Shown here: positions 6,171-7,363 of the stretch, in pieces
Layout: each line of letters opens with the position of its first letter
How positions within the stretch are numbered: the first letter of the stretch is position 1
Assembly (NCBI GenBank): GCA_019348305.1
Contig: JAHWJQ010000102.1
Coordinates: forward strand, 1 to 7,363
Length of the DNA stretch: 7,363 nt
Reading direction: 5' to 3'
Source of the DNA: Actinomycetota bacterium
GTDB taxonomy: Bacteria > Actinomycetota > Acidimicrobiia > Acidimicrobiales > CADCTF01
The notes under the pieces: model-generated
What the model was told of the DNA's origin: nothing
Databases searched by the model: none
Seen by the model: only the letters and a program-made list of their open reading frames with translations
Translations under genes and position numbers: made by a program

Positions 6171-6781
6171 CCGGCACGAGCATGAGCGACATCGACCCCC
6201 GCCAGTCCCGGGCCCGCATCGTGGCCGCCTCCAACGACGCTCGCCGCCGCATCGAGCGCGACCTCCACGACGGCCCCCAGCAACACCTCGTCGCCATGGC
6301 CGTGAAGCTGCTGTTGGCCGAACAGGCGGTGGACAGCGACCCGGCGCAGGCCAAGCGGATGCTGGCCGAGCTGCGGGGGGAGATGCAGGCGACCGTGCAA
6401 CAGCTCCGCGACCTCGCCTCTGCCATCTACCCGCCGCTCCTGGCCGACCGGGGGCTAGGGGAGGCGCTGGCCGCGGCGGCGGCCCGCGCCCAGGTGGAGG
6501 TGGAGCTGGCCGTGCCCCGTGACGGCAGCCGGCGTTACCCGCCCGAGGTGGAGACCGCCGTGTACTTCTGCTGCCTCGAGGCGATCCAAGGCGCACAGGG
6601 GCCGCTGTCGGTGTGGGTGGGGGAGCAGGACGGGGCGCTGCTTTTCGAGGTGCACGGGCCCGTGACGGAGGACCGCTTTCTCACCGTCGTCCGCGACCGC
6701 ACCGACACCCTGGGCGGCACCGTGACCGGGGTTCGCGACGGGGCCGACGTCCACCTCTGCGCCCGCCTGCCCCTCGAGTAG
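6167..6781 (+). CDS. Soluble HisKA_3 (NarL-group) histidine-kinase-like protein with degenerate ATP-binding domain
   Basis: A 204-residue protein with no sensor domain or membrane segment. The dimerisation/phosphotransfer helix is well preserved: RRRIERDLHDGPQQHLV with phospho-acceptor H34, then the second helix ending LRDLASAIYPPLLADRGL (80-97). The C-terminal part follows the HATPase_c framework (PPEVETAVYFCCLEAI, LGGTV, CARLPLE) but lacks its nucleotide motifs. The N-box reads EAIQGAQG instead of an EAxxNxxKHA-type sequence, the DxGxG box is replaced by EVHGPVTEDRF, and the GLxxMxxR box by LTVVRDR. It probably cannot bind ATP normally, and may act as a phosphotransfer protein or phosphatase for the receiver-cyclase. 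It overlaps that gene by 4 nt (ATGA), implying coupled translation; no separate Shine-Dalgarno is seen. An in-frame ATG at 6182 is an alternative start. The family is clear; catalytic loss is inferred from the motifs, and the frame is intact, so it is not called a pseudogene. Confidence 0.87.
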   Translation: MTGTSMSDIDPRQSRARIVAASNDARRRIERDLHDGPQQHLVAMAVKLLLAEQAVDSDPAQAKRMLAELRGEMQATVQQLRDLASAIYPPLLADRGLGEALAAAAARAQVEVELAVPRDGSRRYPPEVETAVYFCCLEAIQGAQGPLSVWVGEQDGALLFEVHGPVTEDRFLTVVRDRTDTLGGTVTGVRDGADVHLCARLPLE

Positions 6782-6794
6782 TCCCCTCCCCAGA

Positions 6795-6812
6795 ACACGG
6801 AAAACCCGGTGT
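6795..6812. terminator. Weak hairpin between convergent genes
   Basis: In the 33-base gap between the convergent stops, ACACGG pairs with CCGGTGT: six base pairs, one bulged G (6808) and an AAAAC loop. There is no U-tract on either strand. The position suits a bidirectional transcription end, but the stem is short. Confidence 0.22.
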
Positions 6813-6814
6813 CG

Positions 6815-7363
6815 TCACGGGTGGAGGCGCCAGGCGTCGTCGCCCCCCGCCGACCACAGGTCCCGCAGCACCCGGGGGGCCAACTCCTCTTTGTGCACGT
6901 AGGCGGCCGCTCCACAGGTGCGGGCGTCGGCCGCGAGGTCGCATACCGCGTAGGTCGAGACCAGCACCACCATCGTGTCGGGATGGGCCGAGGTGATGCG
7001 GCGGGTCGCCTCGATGCCGTCGATGCCGGGCATGTTGATGTCCATGAGGACCAGTCCCGGGTGCAGCTCGTCGACCAGCTCCAGCGGCGGCGTGGACGAG
7101 ACCAGCACGGTGGGGGCCACCCGGCGCAGCCCGATCCGGGCGGCTCGCCGGTGGCTGGCGACCTCGATGGCGCGGGCCTCGTCGTCGGTGACGATCACGG
7201 CCGAGGTGCCCAGCACGCGGACCGAGCCGTACCGGCGGGCCACGTCGGCGATGAGGTAGTCGAGGGCGGCGGGCACGCCCGACACCGCGTGACCTTCGAG
7301 GAAGGCGAGCACGTCCTCGGGCGAGGCGCCGTGGTCCATCGCCCGCCGGATGCTCGCCTCGCT
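6815..7363 (-). CDS. Chimeric ORF: C-terminal helicase-associated (XPB/Ssl2-like) domain fragment joined to the second half of a receiver domain; open at right edge
   Basis: The frame is open past base 7363 (182 visible residues); an internal ATG lies at 7339 and numbering is from it. Eight residues upstream (SEASIRRA) through about residue 86 match, from memory, the helicase-associated protein family of Actinobacteria (Helicase_C_3 type): SIRRAMDHGASPEDVLAFLE, VPAALDYLIADVARRYG, LRRVAPTVLVSSTPP. From about residue 87 (ELVDELHP) onward it is a receiver domain: phospho-acceptor position D100 in VLMDINMPGIDG, S128/T129, and K150 in YVHKEEL, ending soon after the last helix as in stand-alone receivers. 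The receiver's first strands and acidic pair are missing; a TDD at 51-53 belongs to the helicase-like part. There is no HTH output domain. A true fusion, a deletion scar or an assembly misjoin are all possible. The frame itself is unbroken. Confidence 0.75.
   Translation of the reverse strand, partial: SEASIRRAMDHGASPEDVLAFLEGHAVSGVPAALDYLIADVARRYGSVRVLGTSAVIVTDDEARAIEVASHRRAARIGLRRVAPTVLVSSTPPLELVDELHPGLVLMDINMPGIDGIEATRRITSAHPDTMVVLVSTYAVCDLAADARTCGAAAYVHKEELAPRVLRDLWSAGGDDAWRLHP

Noticed and set aside
5475..6596. Minus-strand open frame opposite the cyclase and kinase-like genes
   Set aside because: Composition is Arg/Pro/Gly-rich and motif-free, typical of a shadow frame.
1..7363. CRISPR arrays, tRNA or rRNA genes, insertion sequences, prophage or defence genes
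   Set aside because: No spaced repeats, cloverleaf-like sequences, transposase motifs or terminal repeats were seen; the window is almost fully covered by the listed coding regions.

Overview
The window is very GC-rich, with G or C at most third codon positions, short gaps and stop/start overlaps. Several proteins resemble families common in Actinobacteria: the LigC-type ligase, the long MalQ, the HisKA_3-type kinase and the cyclic-nucleotide-binding protein. A high-GC actinobacterium is the best guess, perhaps an uncultured Acidimicrobiia-like lineage. No rRNA, tRNA, phage, insertion sequence or CRISPR is visible, and no gene-free stretch exceeds about 135 bases.

Layout: (1) 1-1743 (+), the 4-alpha-glucanotransferase malQ, cut off at the left edge. 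(2) 1743-2840 (+), a LigC-type ATP-dependent DNA ligase that overlaps the malQ stop by one base. (3) 2837-3664 (-), an MBL-fold metallohydrolase whose stop shares a CTAG with the ligase stop. (4) 3698-4705 (-), a protein with a C-terminal cyclic-nucleotide-binding domain, 33 nt upstream of and probably co-transcribed with the hydrolase. (5) 4706-4838, a divergent intergenic region. (6) 4839-6170 (+), a response regulator fused to a class III nucleotidyl cyclase. (7) 6167-6781 (+), a small soluble histidine-kinase-like protein that keeps the phospho-accepting His but has lost the ATP-binding motifs. (8) 6815-7363 (-), a chimeric ORF, open at the right edge, that joins the end of a helicase-associated (XPB/Ssl2-like) domain to the second half of a receiver domain.

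The most interesting part is 2837-6781. Phosphorelay proteins (receiver-cyclase and degenerate kinase) sit divergently beside a cyclic-nucleotide-binding protein and a phosphodiesterase-like metallohydrolase. This could be a local circuit in which a receiver controls synthesis of a cyclic nucleotide, the CNB protein senses it and the hydrolase acts on it or on a related phosphodiester. That circuit is inferred from domains and gene order. The helicase/receiver chimera at the right end is either a real gene fusion or an assembly misjoin, and should be checked before it is interpreted.
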